Assembly: GCF_030272615.1 (NCBI RefSeq)
Contig: NC_081408.1
Coordinates: 608,104,173 to 608,168,172 of the forward strand
DNA: 64,000 nucleotides
From: Cryptomeria japonica
Taxonomy: Eukaryota; Streptophyta; Pinopsida; Cupressales; Cupressaceae
Direction of reading: 5' to 3'
Shown one piece after another: positions 1 through 11,825 of this stretch. Position numbers and translations under genes: made by a program. Below the pieces are notes generated by a model. That model ran no database searches. It was given only the letters and a program-made list of their open reading frames with translations, and was not told the DNA's origin. The first letter of the stretch is position 1. The number at the start of each line of letters is the position of its first letter.

Positions 1-838
1 CTTCAACCACACTCTGGTTATTCCTCTTTGCTAGGCCATTCTATTGTGGAGTCCAGGGGGCAGACAGTTGCCTCTTGATGCCAATTTCTTTGAAATACTT
101 GTTGAATTCACTGCAAGTGAATTCCCCTCCTTGATCAATTCTGAGACACTTGATCCTTTTACCATTTTCCTTCTCCACTAATGCTCTGAAAGCTTTGAAC
201 TTCACAAAGGCTTCAGACTTGTCTTTCAAGAATGTGACCCACATCATTCTTGAGTAGTCATCAGTGAGAATCATGAAGTACCTATCACCCTACATGCTTC
301 TAGTTTTCATAGGACCACACAAATCAGTATGCACAAGATCAAGCAAGTTGTCAGCAGTGAAAGATTTACCTTTAAAGGTTGAGGAGGACATTTTCCCTGA
401 TTGACACTCTCTGCATAGGGTATTATCCAGTTTGCTTAGCACAAACAACCCTCTAACTACCTTGATCTTACTAGCCTTCACAATGTTATCAAAGTTTACA
501 TGGTAGAGTCTCCTATGCCATATCCAACTATCATCAAACTTAGCCATAAGACATGTACTTATATTTGCATTCAGATGAAATAGGTTACCTTTGGTCTGCA
601 TGCTAGTGGCCACCAATTCACCATCTTTTCTTTTGATTTTGCAAACTCCATTCTTGAATTCTAGAGTGAGGCCACTCTCATTCAACTGGGAAACACTTAG
701 AAGGTTGTGTCTGAGACCATCAACCCAGGACACATTGTCAACACTGCTCTTTCCATTCAAAGAGATGGACCCTCTACCTTTGACCATGCATGGTGCATCA
801 TTGCCAAAGTGAACCACACCTCCATCATACTCCTCCAA
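1..838 (-). pseudogene. copia-1 pol: GAG-pre-integrase and start of integrase core
   Basis: The stretch 838-290 (minus) encodes the GAG-pre-integrase zinc-binding domain, with WHRRLYHVNFDNIVKA, then CRECQSGKMSSSTF and the first catalytic region HTDLCGPM. After a frame break it continues at 274-41 with DDYSRMMWVTFLKDK, FKAFRALVEKENGK and the second catalytic region LRIDQGGEFTCSEF (usually DNGGE; here DQGGE). The third acidic residue of the DDE triad is past the window edge. The domain joins cDNA to host DNA. Similarity to Tnt1-type integrases is clear by eye. The break between the two segments near 275-290 suggests inactivity. Confidence 0.88.
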
Positions 839-847
839 GGATGTAAA

Positions 848-1933
848 CTATCTCTGGTCACCTGTCATATGGTGAGAACAGCCACTGTCAATGATCCACT
901 CATTGGAATTATCAAACTGGGAGACAAGAGCCTTCTTATCTGACACATCTTCTTTGACAGCAACAAACACAATATCTTCATTTTCTTCATCCTCTGATTC
1001 TTCATCTGTGACACCTTCATCAATTGTCACAAAATAGTTTCTCTGATTTCCTCTTTTGAATTTCTTGAACCTTTCTGGTTTGTCCTTGTTATCGCCATTA
1101 GGACAGTTTATAGCAATATGTCCTATCCGGTTACAAGTAAAGCATTTCAAAGGTAGCTTACCTTTGTATTTACTGGTTCCTTTAGGAAGCTTCCTAGCAA
1201 GGAGAGCTTCAAATGCCATCAGAATCTCCTCATCATCCATTTCTCTGCTTTGTCTAGGTTCACCACTAGTGCTAGCTTCTTTTCCTTTTCTGTATGTTAT
1301 ACCAGAGGCTTTAAAAGCTGATTCAGTCTTTTGAACACTACCATCAAAACTATTTAGCTCATAGGCTGTCAACTTGGCTATGATGGAGTCCAAGGATACC
1401 TTAGTCTTGTCTATTGATCTCAGCTCCTGAATAGCAACAACCCTTATTGCATAGACCAGCAATAGGGATCTTAGGACTTTGCTTACCACAGTGGAATCTT
1501 CTATTTTACCACCTACACTCTTGATTTCTCCAACAACTGATTTGATTCTTATTCCATACTATTGAATGGTCTCACCTTCAACCATCCGCATATCTTCAAA
1601 CTGCCCTCTCAGGCTTTCTTCCTTAGCTTGTTTTACATGTTCATCACCACCATATATATTTTCAAGAGCATCCCATACCTCTTTGGGATTTACCTTGTCC
1701 TGAACATCAATAAACTCAATGTCAGATAGACTTCTAATAAGGGCTTCCACGACTTGCCCATTTTCTTGTATCTCTCTCTTTTGGTCATTGGTGAGAGTAC
1801 TGGTAGGGACAACATAGACATTCTCAACATAACTCCAGTGTTGAGCACCCATGCTTCTGATGAATATCTTCATCCTATCTTTCCATATACTGAAATTTTC
1901 CCTGTTAAAATTTGGACCTTCCCTCTTCATCAT
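848..1933 (-). pseudogene. copia-1 gag and aspartic protease start
   Basis: The first part (1933-1559) matches the N-terminal copia gag type, with NFNRENFSIWKDRMKIFI and SMGAQHWSYVENVY, and runs to KEESLRGQFEDMRMVEGETI. A frame break follows, and the second part (1489-848) contains the end of gag, the CCHC zinc knuckle CFTCNRIGHIAINC (all four ligands present), an acidic stretch (DEESEDEENED) and the protease signature WIIDSGCSHHMTG. Gag forms the particle and binds RNA; protease cleaves the polyprotein. The conserved zinc and protease residues indicate moderate age, but gag and protease are no longer in one frame. Confidence 0.87.
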
Positions 1934-1988
1934 TTGACTGGGATCTTTACCTCAAGTGCTTAAGCTTACAACACAGAGAACCTAGAGG

Positions 1989-2000
1989 GCTCTGATACCA
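1989..2000 (-). other. copia-1 primer binding site (tRNA-iMet type)
   Basis: The minus strand reads TGGTATCAGAGC, the standard plant copia PBS complementary to the 3' end of initiator methionine tRNA. It lies two bases inside the LTR boundary. It fixes the orientation of the element and the inner edge of the 5' LTR. Confidence 0.93.
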
Positions 2001-2002
2001 AT

Positions 2003-3510
2003 TGATAACTCAATGATGAATGAATAGTACCAAACCTATACTGAGAGGGGGGGGTGAACCAGTACAGACAAAAATATAGTCCAAAACTGGTTTGACAGTA
2101 AATACTCCAAATGACTGGCAAATAGTGACATTGGTTGAAACAAAGTGCAACCGGTCAAACCCAGAACAACTAAAACAATCATAAACCGGTTACTCTCTTA
2201 GCTTTCCTCTTAGCTCAATACTATAGTACAATTACACCCTCATGCATGAATAGGTAAACTATCATCAGATCTTCACAATAGTTAGTTCAATATGTTTTAT
2301 AGACAGGCATAAAACATTGAACCATCATAAGCTTAACAGGCAATAATAAAGCATCACAAGATAAAAGCATCACACATGGAAACCCAACTGGGAAAAACCA
2401 TGGTGGGGATGAATACCCACAAGATTCTTTTTGAACTCTTTAGAAGTCCACTCTATTAGGAGCCTTGTCCGGTTAAAGACATTACAATAGGTTCTGCTAG
2501 GAACCAATCTTGTTAGGGATCACCCGGTTAAGGTTTAAACTTGATTAGGGTTACCTTGTCAGAGGATTTCAGGAACTCAATAGCTAAAGGATCTCCAAAG
2601 CTCTATAGCTTCCCAGAGCTCAATAACTTCAAGTTACCTTGTTAAGGGATTTGTATCAAGCTGGTTAAGGCTACCTTGTTAAGGGATTTCACAACTGTTG
2701 AAGTGGTTAAAGATCAACAGGAATTACAATGATCTGGTAGCAACACTCAATGCTAATGCAAATCCATTTTGGCTCCTCTTCACCTTCTACACATTCACTT
2801 TGTAGTTATCTCCTCTCTCCTTTGGTCTGGCAAGAATCACGTATCTCTTTCCTTGGATACACACATACAACTTTTGCCAACAACTTTTGAAAGAAACACA
2901 ACATCAACCTTATAAGAAACAGATAGGTCAGTAGCAAAAACCCTAAACCCTAAACCTGTTAGGTTAAGCAATTCAAATGGTTCAATCCTAACTATTGGAT
3001 CATATTGCATTAAATGCAACAATCTTGAATCGATCTCAAGACATTCTCCATCATCCATTATCCACCGATTTCATGGTGCCTGATAACCCATCACACGTTA
3101 TCACTGTTTAACAAACTTCACACATTCCTAAGGTGGATAGGGATAGTCTTCTTCATGCAAGATCCTTCACGCGCATAGGGCTTATGTGGCAACATGATCT
3201 GTTCTCCATTATACTCCTAACTCATCACACAAGGATCATTGGTTGAGCCATATAGGCTTGAAGCACTTCAACTGGAAACCCTAAAGTTGAGACTACCAAT
3301 CAGTAGTCATACAATGCTTCCATGTGCCGGTTCCAATAACCATATGTCGGTTCATCTTGAACAAGCACACCACTTCACTTTGGCACAAATGCCAAGTCAT
3401 AGTGTTATACCGGTTCACACATATGCCGGTTCATACCTCTTCAACATATTGACATCAATGAAAACATACAATGTCATTATGTCCACATACCAGTTTACAT
3501 AATGCCAACA
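2003..3510 (-). repeat. 5' LTR of copia-1 (1508 bp)
   Basis: The LTR is bounded by the PBS on the left (plus-strand TGATAACTC) and by plus-strand AATGCCAACA at 3510, giving TG...CA ends. It carries the tract gaaacccaactgggaaaaac and repeated ACCGGT/CCGGTT hexamers. Both types of motif recur in the LTRs at 24055-36734, so the two families are related in their noncoding parts. It contains no convincing reading frame. A short run of plant telomere-like heptamers at 2937-2956 is too brief to mean a telomere. The partner LTR is outside the window. Confidence 0.85.
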
Positions 3511-3517
3511 TAATTTT

Positions 3518-4169
3518 TGCTCATAAGAATGGGGCAAAGTGTTTGAAGGTGCAAGGAGATTTTGAGCTGGTGGTTAAACAATTGTGAAGCCAATATGCAT
3601 GCCATGATAAAAGGTTAGCAGCATATTGGAATAGAGTGTGGGATTTGATTGAGGATTTTGATGCTTTCGACTTTCAACTGGTACCTAGGAAAGTAAACGA
3701 AATACCTAATGCGTTGGCCGTAGCTGCCAATACATTAGAACTAGTAAGCCAATCCCCTTTGAAGAATTTCCCCATGGAATTAATCTCTATACCTATTTTA
3801 GCTAATAATATCAAACACTTCCAAGTCTTCCAGAATGATGCCCACATTATAGCCTTTCTTTCCAATTTAGGGGCTTTTGAAGAGCAAATTATTGATGAGG
3901 AAGTTAAATCAGATGATCTTAATGTCAAAAGTAATGCTGATATTTTGGAATTACCAACTAATGTTATTCCTAAAGGGATAATCACCTTGGAGAGAATTTT
4001 TTATTATGACCCTACAGTAAAGGAGAGATTAACAATGGATTCAGATGCTGGAAAGTATGAGCCCCATAATATTGGTCCAAAAGGACAACAGAGGATTGTC
4101 TATATTGGGAAGATTTGCACTCAAAATGAAACAAAAAAAACTTATACAAATCTTAAAAGAGTTCATTGA
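3518..4169 (+). pseudogene. gypsy-1 upstream RNase H-like (RVT_3 type) domain and spacer
   Basis: Translation after the copia LTR gives KVQGDFELVVKQL, a stop, then DKRLAAYWNRVWDLIEDFDA and FQLVPRKVNEIPNALAVAAN. This is the C-terminal half of an RVT_3/archaeal-type RNase H fold: the GD-ELV-Q strand and the N-x-x-ADxLA helix, here NALA rather than ADSLA. The N-terminal half with the first catalytic acid (DGS motif) should lie on the far side of copia-1, outside the window. The following spacer contains HFQVFQNDAHIIAFL and the linker to RT, RFALKMKQKKLIQILKEFID. A frameshift lies at the A-run near 4130. Confidence 0.78.
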
Positions 4170-5632
4170 TGTAATAGCATGGGGCTATGAAGATTTAAAG
4201 ACATTCAATACAATGATTATAACCCATGTAATCCCCCTAAAACCTAACATAAAGTCATTCCAGCAAAAGCAACGACTGGTCAATTCACTAATAGAACCCT
4301 TGATTTTAAAGGAAGTACAAAAGTTACTCTCCGCCAAGATTATTTTTCTGGTATGACATTCTACTTGGGTTGTTAATTTGGTACCAGTACGAAAAAAGAA
4401 TGGAGAAATACGACTTTGTGTGGACTTTCGCAATCTCAACAAAGCCTTTGAGAAAGATAATTACTCGCTTCATTCTTTGGATGAAGTACTACAAATAGTA
4501 AATGGTTCGCAAATGATGTCATTCTTAGATGGTTATTCAGGATATAACCAAGTATTGGTGAACTATGAGGATCATATGAAGACAATGTTTACGACAAAGT
4601 GGGGAATGTATGCATACAAAAGAATGTCATTAGGGTTGATTAATGCTGGGGTGTCCTTCCAACGAGTGATGGATACGGATTTTAAGGAACTAATTGGAAA
4701 ATGCATTATTATCTATATGGATGACTTGATGATATTTTCCAAGGTCAGAGAAGACCACCTAGACCACCTCCAAAAGGTATTGGAAAGATGTCGGAGATAT
4801 GGGTTCCCTTAACCCCAAGAAATGTCTATTTGGAGTGGCTGAAGGAAAGCTACTTGATGACGTAATCTCTGAGAGGGGGATATCTATAGACCCAGATCAG
4901 GTAGAAGCGTTATTGAAGTTACAAATGCCTGGTAGTAAAAAGGAGATGAGATCTTTCTTTGGGAAGATCAATTTTGTCAGAAAGTTTATTACTGGGTTTG
5001 CAGAGATAGTCAAGCCATTAAATGACATGATGAAGAAGGATGCTAAGGTTGAATGGATAACTAAAGCAAAAGAGGCTTTGGCCCAGATTAAGAAATCCAT
5101 CGCCAAAGCTCCCATGCTAACTAGCCTTGATTACACTTTGTCATTTTACATATATTCTTTTGCTTCGCTACACTTAGGAGCGGTATTTTTGATGCAGAGG
5201 CAAGCGGGAGATGACAAACCTATTGCATTTATGAGCTCTCCTCTCAAAAGTGTTGAGGTTAGATATTCTACTCTTAAAAAATAGGCCTTTGTGTTGGTAA
5301 GAGAAGTCAATAAATTTAGGCATTACATCTTGAGGAGTAAAATTTATGTGATTGTCCCTAATCAAGTGGTGAAGTCACTACTCATGCAGTCTGAGCTCAA
5401 AGAACGTTGAGGGAAATGGATGGAAATATTGCAAGAATTTGATTTAGAGATGCATCCAATGAAGTTGGTCCGAGGTCAAGGATTGTCTCAGGCCATGGAA
5501 ATTGACATCCCTCAAATCCAATGCCAACAATATACATTGGAGTCATTCACTCAACACCCCTGGTACACGGATTTGGTATTTATATTGCTGAATAATAGGT
5601 GTCCTGAGGGGTTTGCAACCACGCAAAGATGA
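4045..5632 (+). pseudogene. gypsy-1 reverse transcriptase and RNase H
   Basis: RT motifs are in order: VIAWGYEDLKTFNTMI, a stop at about 4354, LVPVRKKNGEIRLCVDFRNL, MMSFLDGYSGYNQ, MSLGLINAGVSFQRVMD and the catalytic YMDDLMIFS. After a +1 type shift near 4800 come NPKKCLFGV, the thumb/connection motif MRSFFGKINFVRKFITGF and the gypsy RNase H (YSFASLHLGAVFLMQR, IAFMSSPLKSVEVRYSTLKK). A stop at 5282-5284 interrupts RNase H, which resumes with KFRHYILRSKIYV and then KWMEILQEFDLEMH. Together these domains copy RNA into DNA and remove the RNA. The YMDD box is intact; the reading frame is not. Confidence 0.9.
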
Positions 5633-5703
5633 GCATTAAGGTTCAAATGTGCCAATTATGTGATCAAGGATTCAACACTTTATAGAAATAATTATGAAGG
5701 TAT

Positions 5704-6830
5704 CTACTTCGGTGTCTTGATCATAAAGAATCCTGTAATATGATTGAGGAATTTCATGGGAAATATGGTACAAGTCATGGGTCGGTGGATGCCACTGTAC
5801 ATCAAATCTTGAAGGCTAGATATTATTGGCCTAGAATATTTAAGGATACTCATGAGCATGTTCATCACTATCACATGTGCCAAACTATAGCCTCCAAAGA
5901 AAGAAATCCCGCCATGCCTCTCCAACCAGTGTTCGAGGTAAGATCTTTCGCTCAATGGGCACTGGATTTCATAGGTGTTATTAATCCTAACTCATCTGCA
6001 GGACATAAGTTTATTCTTATTGCAATGGATTATTTCTCCTGATGGACAAAAGCCATTGCATGTAGGAAAGCTATTGCTGAGGTAGTCTTGAAATTTATTG
6101 AAGAGGACATCGTCACCAGGTTTGGTATGTTGTTCGCTCTAGTATGTGACAATGGCCCTACTTTTACTTCTGCACAGTTGATGCAACAGTCATACGAATA
6201 CAAAGTTATATTAAATTTCTTAGCTAACTACTACCCACAAGGTAATGGAGTAGCTGAATCTATGAACAAGAACATCCTAGATGTCATTAAGAAGCTACTT
6301 GAAAAAAACCCCAGGGATTGGCATAATCAATTGAAATACGCTTTATGGGTTGATCGAACCAGAGTAAAAGTCACCTTAGGAACTTCTCCATATTACCTTT
6401 TCTATGGCTAGACCCTATCTTCCCAATCAACTTGCAAATACCAATCCTCCAATTAATGAAAGAACTTGACATTGAGGATTAGGTAGAGGTTTGCCCCTTA
6501 AATTTATTAAGACTTGATGAAAAAGGATTAATACTCTACAACACTTTGCTAAGGACCAAGCCGTTGTTAAGAAATGGTTTGATAAAAGGGCCAAGGTGAA
6601 ATATTTTTGAATCTCTAACCTAGTCCTATTATGGGATAAGGCCAAGGAGGAGAAAGGTGATCACCACAAGTTTGAAAGATTGTGGTTAGGTCCTTACTAA
6701 ATAGCTGAAATTTTAGGCAAAACACTTTTAGGTTAAGATCTTTGACTGGAGAACTTGTACCATTTCTCATCAAAGGTCAGTTCCTCAAGAATTACTTCTA
6801 TTAATCCTCAGTGAATCTTGACTTGTTGTA
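5704..6830 (+). pseudogene. gypsy-1 integrase (HHCC zinc domain and DDE core)
   Basis: The zinc-binding region shows EEFHGKYGTSHGSVDAT, ILKARYYWP and HVHHYHMCQTIA, a decayed HHCC with one cysteine lost. The catalytic core has ALDFIGVINP (first D), ALVCDNGPTF (second D) and YYPQGNGVAESMNK (E), so the DDE triad is recognisable. A stop at 6040-6042 divides zinc domain and core. After 6411 the frame decays, but nucleotides to about 6780 still look like the GPF/Y-type C-terminus (LWLGPY). No chromodomain was seen. The region downstream has no recognisable LTR start. Confidence 0.86.
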
Positions 6831-8880
6831 TATAGTAGATTAGTTGTTTCTTTGGGTTTTTGTTTGTTTGTTGTATTTTTGTTTTGCTACATGCTTGTTT
6901 CCCTTTTGTTTTGTTTGATTGTTTGTTCATTTTGTTTGTTTTTTGAGTTGGGATATACATATTTTGTTCTCAAAGATTCTAAAAGGAAGGTATCCTTTGC
7001 ATAACATCTTGCCAAATTCTGAGAGACTTTGACTCTCTTCTATTTACGACTTCATTGTCATTTGGTTAATTTTGAAACTTTTGTCTATACTCGCTCAAAG
7101 TGGTATATAATTGTTTAAATATGCTTTGAGTTTTTAACTTTCAATTGGAAAAGGCTAGCTTGATAAACTTAGCACTAACATCACATTAAGATACATCAGA
7201 AAGTTTTGTAAGATATCAGATAAACTGGTTTTCAAGTGAAAAAATCTGAAGTTAGGGCATTTCACATTGTCCACCGTGGATCCCAACCCAGTTATCGAAC
7301 TTCAATGTTTGAAAGTTTCTTAAAAGGTTATTGAAGAAATGATTCATTCTATATTCAATAATGATTTCAAAAAAAGAGAGAGAGGGAAAAGAATTAATCC
7401 TCTTAAGCAACTAAAATGGGTGTTTCAAGTAATGTCCACCAGGGCTATGGATGCTTGGCTGGCAGTGGAGCACTGTTTGATGGGAACCAGAGGTATCTCT
7501 ATCAGGGCTATAGATGCTTGACTGGAAGTAGAGCTATGCCCAGGATGACCTTGCATGAAACATGATTGATGACTTCATCTACGTAGCTTGCACCCATTTT
7601 CCTCTGATTATCTGCATTATTGAAACGATAGAGTAATAAATCTTGTGCACACATTTAAGAGTTAATCATGTCCATTTCTCTTATTGGTTGTTTGTTCATT
7701 GGTTCACTCATCTTTTTCTCTTATACATCCTTTTGAATGATAATAGCCTTAGCCATCAGGTTAACTAGAGATTCTGAAGTTCTAAATTGCCTATAGTCAT
7801 TTTTTTCAGATTGTCGCCATTTGTTATGCCTTGCATATCTATTTCCCCATTAGTCTTCTTGCATGGAAATTTGGGTCCCTTGATTTTTTCTTGTTTTTTC
7901 TTTTCCCTTTGTTCTTTTTTGGTCTTTGACCTTGGAACTCCAGAGTTTTGGATTCCCAAGGTCTCTTTGTTCTTTTTTGGTCTTTGACCTCGAAACTTTG
8001 GAGCTCCAGATTCCCAAGGTCCCTTTGTTATTTTTTGGTCTTTGACCTCAGAACTCCAAAGTTTTGGATTCCCGAGGTCCCTTTGTTCTTTTTTTGTTCT
8101 TTGACCTTAGAACTCCGGAGCTCTAGATTCCCGAGGTCCCTTTTCTTTGGTTTTCTTGTCTTTTTCCTAAGGACTCCGGAGTCCCAGAATCCTGAGGTCT
8201 TGTGTCTCTTACCTTAGAACTCTGGAGTCCTAGAGTCCTGAGGTGTAGACTTTTTCTTTGCTTTCCTTGGAACCCTATATCCCCAGAGTTCTAGAGTTGG
8301 GTGTTTTCTTTCTTTTGCCAAGCTCGAAACCTCGAGGCCTTGAAGTCCTGAGGTCTTGTTTAAAGCCTTCATACGGACAAGTTTAAGAGAGGGTATAAAT
8401 AGGAATGATGAACTTTCAAAGTTCATTTATGCATTCAGAGCTTCTTCTCCTTTGCTTCCGAGCCGTGAACCTCCGAACTTCTAAGTTTTCTTTGGCATTT
8501 TGGGCATTTTGATTCACTAGGTTGGTTATTTTTCTTGCCCCCTTTTGTTGTTTGATAGATTAGATTTTTCTTCTTTGTTGAGTGTTTGTTTGATTGTTTT
8601 CTTTTCATTTTTCTTTCATCCCTTTTGTTTTCCTATGTGACCTAGTTTATGCACCCCGGACCCCTGAAGTTCTGGGCAGTCGGCTTTCCTTGCACCCTGG
8701 ACCCCCAGAGTTTCGAGCAGTCAACTTTAAATGACCCTGGAACCCCGAACCCCTGGAGTTCCAAATTCTTCCTTTTGCGAACGACTTTCTATCAGTCATC
8801 CCAAAACCCCGGAGTCTCAGAATCAAGTGTTATATCCCAAGACCTAAACCCTGGAACCCCAGAGTTCTGGACTACAGGTA
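6831..8880 (+). other. Noncoding T/G-rich sequence between gypsy-1 and a decayed ORF
   Basis: No gene was found. The sequence starts with TTTGTTTG-type low complexity (6840-6950). It then includes a short direct repeat with the core AGGGCTATGGATGC at 7441 and AGGGCTATAGATGC at 7504, followed by the CTCCAGAG tandem repeat described separately. Similar CCCCGGACCCC and CCCCAGAGTTC phrases continue to 8870. It may be the 3' noncoding part of gypsy-1 or an LTR of another element; no TG...CA pair or polypurine tract was convincing. Confidence 0.5.
7915..8260 (+). repeat. Imperfect tandem repeat, roughly 55-65 bp unit
   Basis: About six units of the form TTTGACCTxxGAACTCCxGAG, then TTxTGGATTCCCxAGGTCCC, then a T-rich stretch with TTTGTTCTTTTTT, follow one another with drifting length. 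The unit keeps plus-frame ORFs open for a while (repeated FWIP, SRFPRSL, FDL), but nothing suggests a real protein. Later divergent copies (PEFW-like phrases) appear to 8870. It is seen directly by lining up the GACCT and CCCxAGGTC anchors. Confidence 0.75.
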
Positions 8881-11650
8881 GAAGGTCAATTGGGTGAGGA
8901 GGAAGGACAAAAGAAGGTATGGGAGTATTATTACTAATTCACTCTAGCCAATGCAAAGGCTCAATTCAAGAGAATTAATGATGCCTTCATTTTTCCAGTA
9001 ATAATAAAATTAATAGGGGATGTAGGATACCAGATTAGCCCAGAGGCCATGGCTATTATCCAAGATTGGGCATATTGGTTCATCCAAAATGCACACTCAA
9101 CCTACATCAGGGTTAGCAGATTCACAAGGAACCCAATGTTGCTACCCCAATAATGCAATGATAGAGTAATTTTGCTAGAGTATGTAAGGTAACTTTTGGG
9201 CCTCCAGTCTCTTTTGTCTTCAAAACATAAAATAGGTATTGATTTCTCAGTTTCAATTGGATATTTCGCATGCTCAAAATTATAGGTTGCAAAATTAGTA
9301 GAGCTAGAGCTTCAGGATTTGAACCTGAAGGAATATGATTATGCTAGGGAGTTCTATGTCCACTATGGGAAACTCAAACAAGCTATGCCTAAGGAATATG
9401 AGGGACACAAGCCAAGACTCGAGGATTTTGGGGCTAACCTTCAAGATAGTTTTGAAGTTAGAGAAAAGAGTTATAACAGGTTGTCCATACCACAGATCAG
9501 ATATTTTGAAATTTAAACAAATCTCCCCAAAGACCTCAAAGATGATGGAGACTTGCTCGATGCAGCATACAAAGGACTAGAGATTGATAAGAAAACTCTC
9601 TCTCAAATGAAGTGGTCAGTGAATGAAGACCTAAATATTGAAAATGTTTATCAAGTAGTCATCACTAGGACCAAGCAATGGTTAAGCCAAGGGGTAAGGC
9701 CCAGTGCCTCAAAGGTGAAATAGAAGGAGTCCACTTTAGGGGTACCTCAATCAAGGGGCCATAAGGAGTACGCTTGGAAGACAAGGTCAGCCTCGAGGCA
9801 AAATACATCCATTGATCTAGAAAGAGGGGAACAAACCTGAAGAAGGTAGTGGACCTGGGAGTGACCAATGGATTGGGAGCGATACTAGTTGCCAAATTTC
9901 TCCCACCAAGGATGGCTATAGGGCAGACTGTAGGAGAGGGTACCCAAGAGTAGGAAGAATAAATAAAGATTACAAAATATATATCCACCTCAGTAGATTC
10001 CATACAAGACCCAGGAACCAACGCCCCTGTACCACCACCAGTCAATATACCCGTAGGACAGTCTGAAGTGAAAGGCTTCAGGTCTACCAATTAAGAAGTA
10101 AAAGTTAGGAACATTGAGTCTGATCCAGATCAAGAGGAAGAGGATCTTCAGCAACAACGACTGCTAGAAGTTGATCAAGAAGGGGATGAGGTAGAAGACC
10201 TATTGAATGAAAGACAAGTTGTAACTCCTCAAGATCAAGAGGACCTCCTCAAGGATATAGCAGCTAGGCAAGGGGAAGTAGAGGCAGGCGAGGAAGAGAT
10301 GACATTTAATGAAGAGGTCAGTGGAAAACTGGGAGAGTTACATAAGCAACAAGCTCTCCAAACCAATCTAGCCCACCAAGTTACCTCACCTCAAGATCTT
10401 GTGCAAACAGAGGCAGAGGAAAGAGGTGAAGTAAAGGAGCAGGTGGACGTCCATGTTGTAACTACAAATATAGTGTCACATCAAGGTGACAAGGATGAAG
10501 ATATATCGCAATGGCTTGAGTTTTCCTTTGAGAATAAAAATAGGAAAGCAAAGATTCCCAAGGTCATTCTACAACAAGTAATCATCTAGGAGCCACCAAA
10601 CACTAAGAAGCTAAAAATTGTTCTTTATCAAAAACTAGTTCCGGTGAAGTGATTGCAGATGTGGCAGTTCCATCCCAAGCTGAGGGACAAGCTTCTCCCA
10701 AGTATCAAATATCCCAGATAAATTTGGGTAAACAAACCAAGTGGGGAGAGCTAGATACTTTGGAGTTAGCCACGAGTGTCGTTAGAGGGTGTGTAGAGAA
10801 GGAGCATATGTCAAATCTAAAGCTCAATGCACAAGTGGAACAATACAAGCAACTCTTAGTTGGAATGAGAAAACCTTTGGATTCTTGTAGAGATGATGAG
10901 ATACCTTCAACCTCATCGCTTCAAGAAGGAGAAGTGAAGGCACTAGTAGAGGTGAGACGAGTGGCCGCTACAACCAAGTCATGGACCCAAATAAATTTGG
11001 CTAAGATTAGACTATTTCTGTAGGATACAATGAAGATATATCGGAAGGTAGTATAGGCAAATAGAGCCTTAGCTTCTTGTTCTACACAATGGGAATGAAA
11101 GCTATGTATTTTCAATAAGAAATTCTAATTTTTGAATAAAGTATTATGGCTAGGGGAAAGGATAGTAATGGAGGAAGACCTCTTAGGAGGTGACAGTTAT
11201 GAATACTTACAGTCCCATGTATACATTTTGGAGCTGAAGATTGAAATGCTTCGGTAGTATATGAATGATATGGAAAAGATTCGAGTCCCCCTTCTCAAGG
11301 AAATTTTGTTATATGAGAATTTGGTAAAGAGTATGCTTGGAGCCTTCAGATTAGGATTGACTAGTATAGGGATAATGGAACAACAACATGTTTTGAATTG
11401 ATGGGATGCATATGAGGCTCAACACTTAGGACCTTCGGCCCAGTTTGATGTTGCCCTCATGGAAAGGTACATGTGCTTGATCACTCAGTGTCAAGAGGTG
11501 GCAGACACAATACATGAACTAGAGAAATGAAATAATCATGTAGATGAAGTGCTGAAGAAATATAAATTTAGAGCTAAGAACGTAGTTGATCCTCCTATTC
11601 AAGAAGCTGCATGCATAATTAATAATTATAGAGCTTTCACCAAGAAATAA
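8880..11650 (+). pseudogene. Long decayed coding region of unknown function
   Basis: Plus-strand frames carry protein-like but broken sequence for about 2.7 kb. Segments include AIIQDWAYWFIQNAH and RVSRFTRNPMLL near 9050-9150; LNLKEYDYAREFYVHYGKL (9319-9516); a glutamate/glutamine-rich stretch at 10203-10589 with QDQEDLLKDIAARQGEVEA; 10649-11023 with EYKQLL-like helical content; and 11150-11640 with YMCLITQCQEVADTIHELEK. Composition suggests long helices, perhaps coiled coils. Stops and frame changes occur every 200-400 bp. I do not recognise the family. Lying downstream of a gypsy integrase on the same strand, it could be an extra 3' ORF of that element or gag of another one. Confidence 0.5.
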
Positions 11651-11825
11651 GGAATAAACGCATAATGCTAAAGATGGCAAATCTTTTTCATAAATCCTTA
11701 ATTTTGTATTTTTAGCTACAGCTCCTAATCAAGTTCCAATTTTGAGAGAAATTTTGCATGACTACGAAAACATGGCTTACCCAACATGGTCTTCGTAGTG
11801 CTCATGCAGTCCCCATTTCGAAGTT

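Larger units (their letters stand above)
1..3510 (-). mobile_element. Ty1/copia LTR retrotransposon (copia-1), truncated by window edge
   Basis: Reading on the minus strand from high to low coordinates, one sees a 5' LTR (2003-3510), a tRNA-iMet primer binding site, gag, zinc knuckle, protease, GAG-pre-integrase and the start of integrase. This is the copia order; RT, RNase H and the 3' LTR lie beyond base 1. The right end of the LTR abuts the middle of a gypsy RNase H-like domain that resumes at about 3518, so the element is inserted into an older gypsy copy. The target duplication cannot be tested because the other end is missing. Coding regions are split between frames, so the copy is probably inactive. 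Confidence 0.9.
3511..6830 (+). mobile_element. Ty3/gypsy element remnant (gypsy-1), 5' end removed by copia-1 junction
   Basis: Plus-strand domains appear in the order RNase H-like C-terminal half, spacer, reverse transcriptase, RNase H, zinc-binding domain and integrase. Frames shift near 4130 (an A-run) and 4800, and stops occur at about 3585, 5283, 5631 and 6041, so the copy is dead. An RNase H-like domain before RT matches a plant gypsy group with an extra archaeal-type RNase H upstream of RT. That assignment is from recall of family proteins, not a search. The 3' LTR was not identified; the right boundary is where integrase-like sequence fades. Confidence 0.85.

Noticed and set aside
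2937-2957. CCCTAAA-like telomeric heptamers
   Set aside because: Only about two and a half units inside a copia LTR; too short for an interstitial telomere.
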